DNA of 64,000 bases from the NCBI GenBank assembly GCA_022266195.1, contig WHVY01000006.1, forward strand, positions 806,001-870,000, in the 5' to 3' direction. Positions 63,093 to 64,000 of this stretch are shown piece after piece (the stretch's first letter is position 1; each line of letters starts with the position of its first letter). The DNA comes from Tetranychus cinnabarinus. Lineage: Eukaryota > Arthropoda > Arachnida > Trombidiformes > Tetranychidae. Under the pieces are notes generated by a model. The model saw only the letters and a program-made list of their open reading frames with translations. It made no database searches and was not told where the DNA came from. The position numbers and the translations under genes are program-made.

Positions 63093-64000
63093 TATAATTT
63101 TTTTTGTTGCCTTTGAATTAAGAATTTAGTTTTTCACTAAAAATTATTTATACCTTTTCGTGTCCACAAAAAAAGCAAGTAAAATAACTAACCTTTACTT
63201 CACTTTAAACACATTAATTAGCTTAAATTATATACCAACCAAAACAGTCCGTATTATAAATAAATGCCAAACATTACAAACAATTTCAAGTGACAGTTTA
63301 TCATTCAATCCTATTATGATGACGTGATTACATCTCATTTTAAATTAACTCATTCCATTGATACAATTACAGTGCCAAGACAAATTAATCAAAAAAACAA
63401 GGAAACAAAATTTGATTAATAAAAACAATTTTCATGTTACACATCTATTTGTTCAATGGCAACAATTTAATCTTTCATCTCAATGGTGTGATACATTGAA
63501 CCTGGTTAGTAGCCAAAATTTACCACATTGGGTTAACAATGGATCAACTGTAGACCAACAATTGACTTGGATAATCATTTTGATTCAAAATGTTTCTCTT
63601 AAGATTGTCAAAGTTGATTATAAACTGCAAGATTAATAATAAGGTTCAAAAATAGGCTGGTAATTGTCCTGTCCAGGTAAGATTATGTACTTTACCAAGA
63701 AAAAGAAGCTGCAAGACAAAAGAGGAAAATCGGAAAAGAAAAAAGTATAATTAATAAAGTAATTAGTAAAACAGTTAAATGTTATTCATATTAAACATGA
63801 AAGCAAACTGTATCCTGATATACAGATGCACGTATAAATGTTGGACACTAACTGATCTTTTTAGGGAAACATTATCATTTACTAATTTGATTCAAATTTG
63901 ATCAAAGCTTGTTTCAGCTTTTCTCATGAGAAACCTTCATGATCATGTAAGTTGACAGATATATTTATACATTAAAGGTACAACAGACAGTCGGTTAGAC
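63093..64000. other. Downstream flank of the Toll gene
   Basis: Non-coding, AT-rich. A 92-codon plus-strand ORF (63358-63636) is Asn/Gln/Lys-rich and has no domain or splice support, so I do not call it. Confidence 0.5.

Overview
The window is nuclear DNA from an arthropod. It is AT-rich and gene-dense on the left (1-32 kb), with many short GT-AG introns and conserved genes of animal type: a wupA-type troponin I, an Integrator subunit, a Mediator kinase and a long-type Toll receptor. An acariform mite such as a spider mite would fit the compact introns and gene style, but that is inference, because nothing in the sequence fixes the species. All gene models come from reading conserved protein sequence through splice sites by hand. 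Every internal junction quoted keeps frame.

Layout: 1-87 may be the end of a gene lying to the left. 1620-3835 (+) is a PPP1R16/MYPT3-type phosphatase-targeting ankyrin protein with a C-terminal prenylation box. 5619-8341 (-) is WDFY2 (WD40 + FYVE, 9 exons). 9223-9533 (-) is a possible small gene. 9884-11693 (-) is CDK8 (7 exons). 13165-15229 (-) is FBXL6 (3 exons). 15.2-19.1 kb holds eroded coding-like fragments. 19129-20334 (+) is troponin I (7 exons). 20553-21416 (-) is an acidic/basic protein with six PRGRGKK AT-hook-like repeats, convergent with troponin I and divergent from INTS10 at 21777-24118 (+). 25685-31813 (+) is an SLC5 sodium-coupled solute transporter (13 exons) with a possible small membrane-protein ORF inside its first intron.

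32201-37420 is a very large foldback (inverted-repeat) element of about 5.2 kb. Its arms carry diverged tandem units of about 660-673 bp. The left arm has itself been invaded by an 829-bp palindromic TA-flanked MITE (34621-35449). The right arm still carries the matching uninterrupted site, so the order of events can be read inside one locus.

37.4-59.2 kb is a 21-22 kb gene desert full of microsatellites. By eye it is enriched for the short motif AAGGTAA/TTACCTT on both strands. It lies upstream of 59250-63068 (+), a single-exon, 1272-residue Toll receptor of the Tollo/Toll-6/Toll-7/18-wheeler type. The desert may hold the regulatory DNA or 5' UTR introns of that receptor.

The genes do not form a pathway. 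CDK8 and INTS10 both act in RNA polymerase II transcription, WDFY2 and PPP1R16 at membranes, FBXL6 in ubiquitin ligation, troponin I in muscle and Toll in patterning or immunity.
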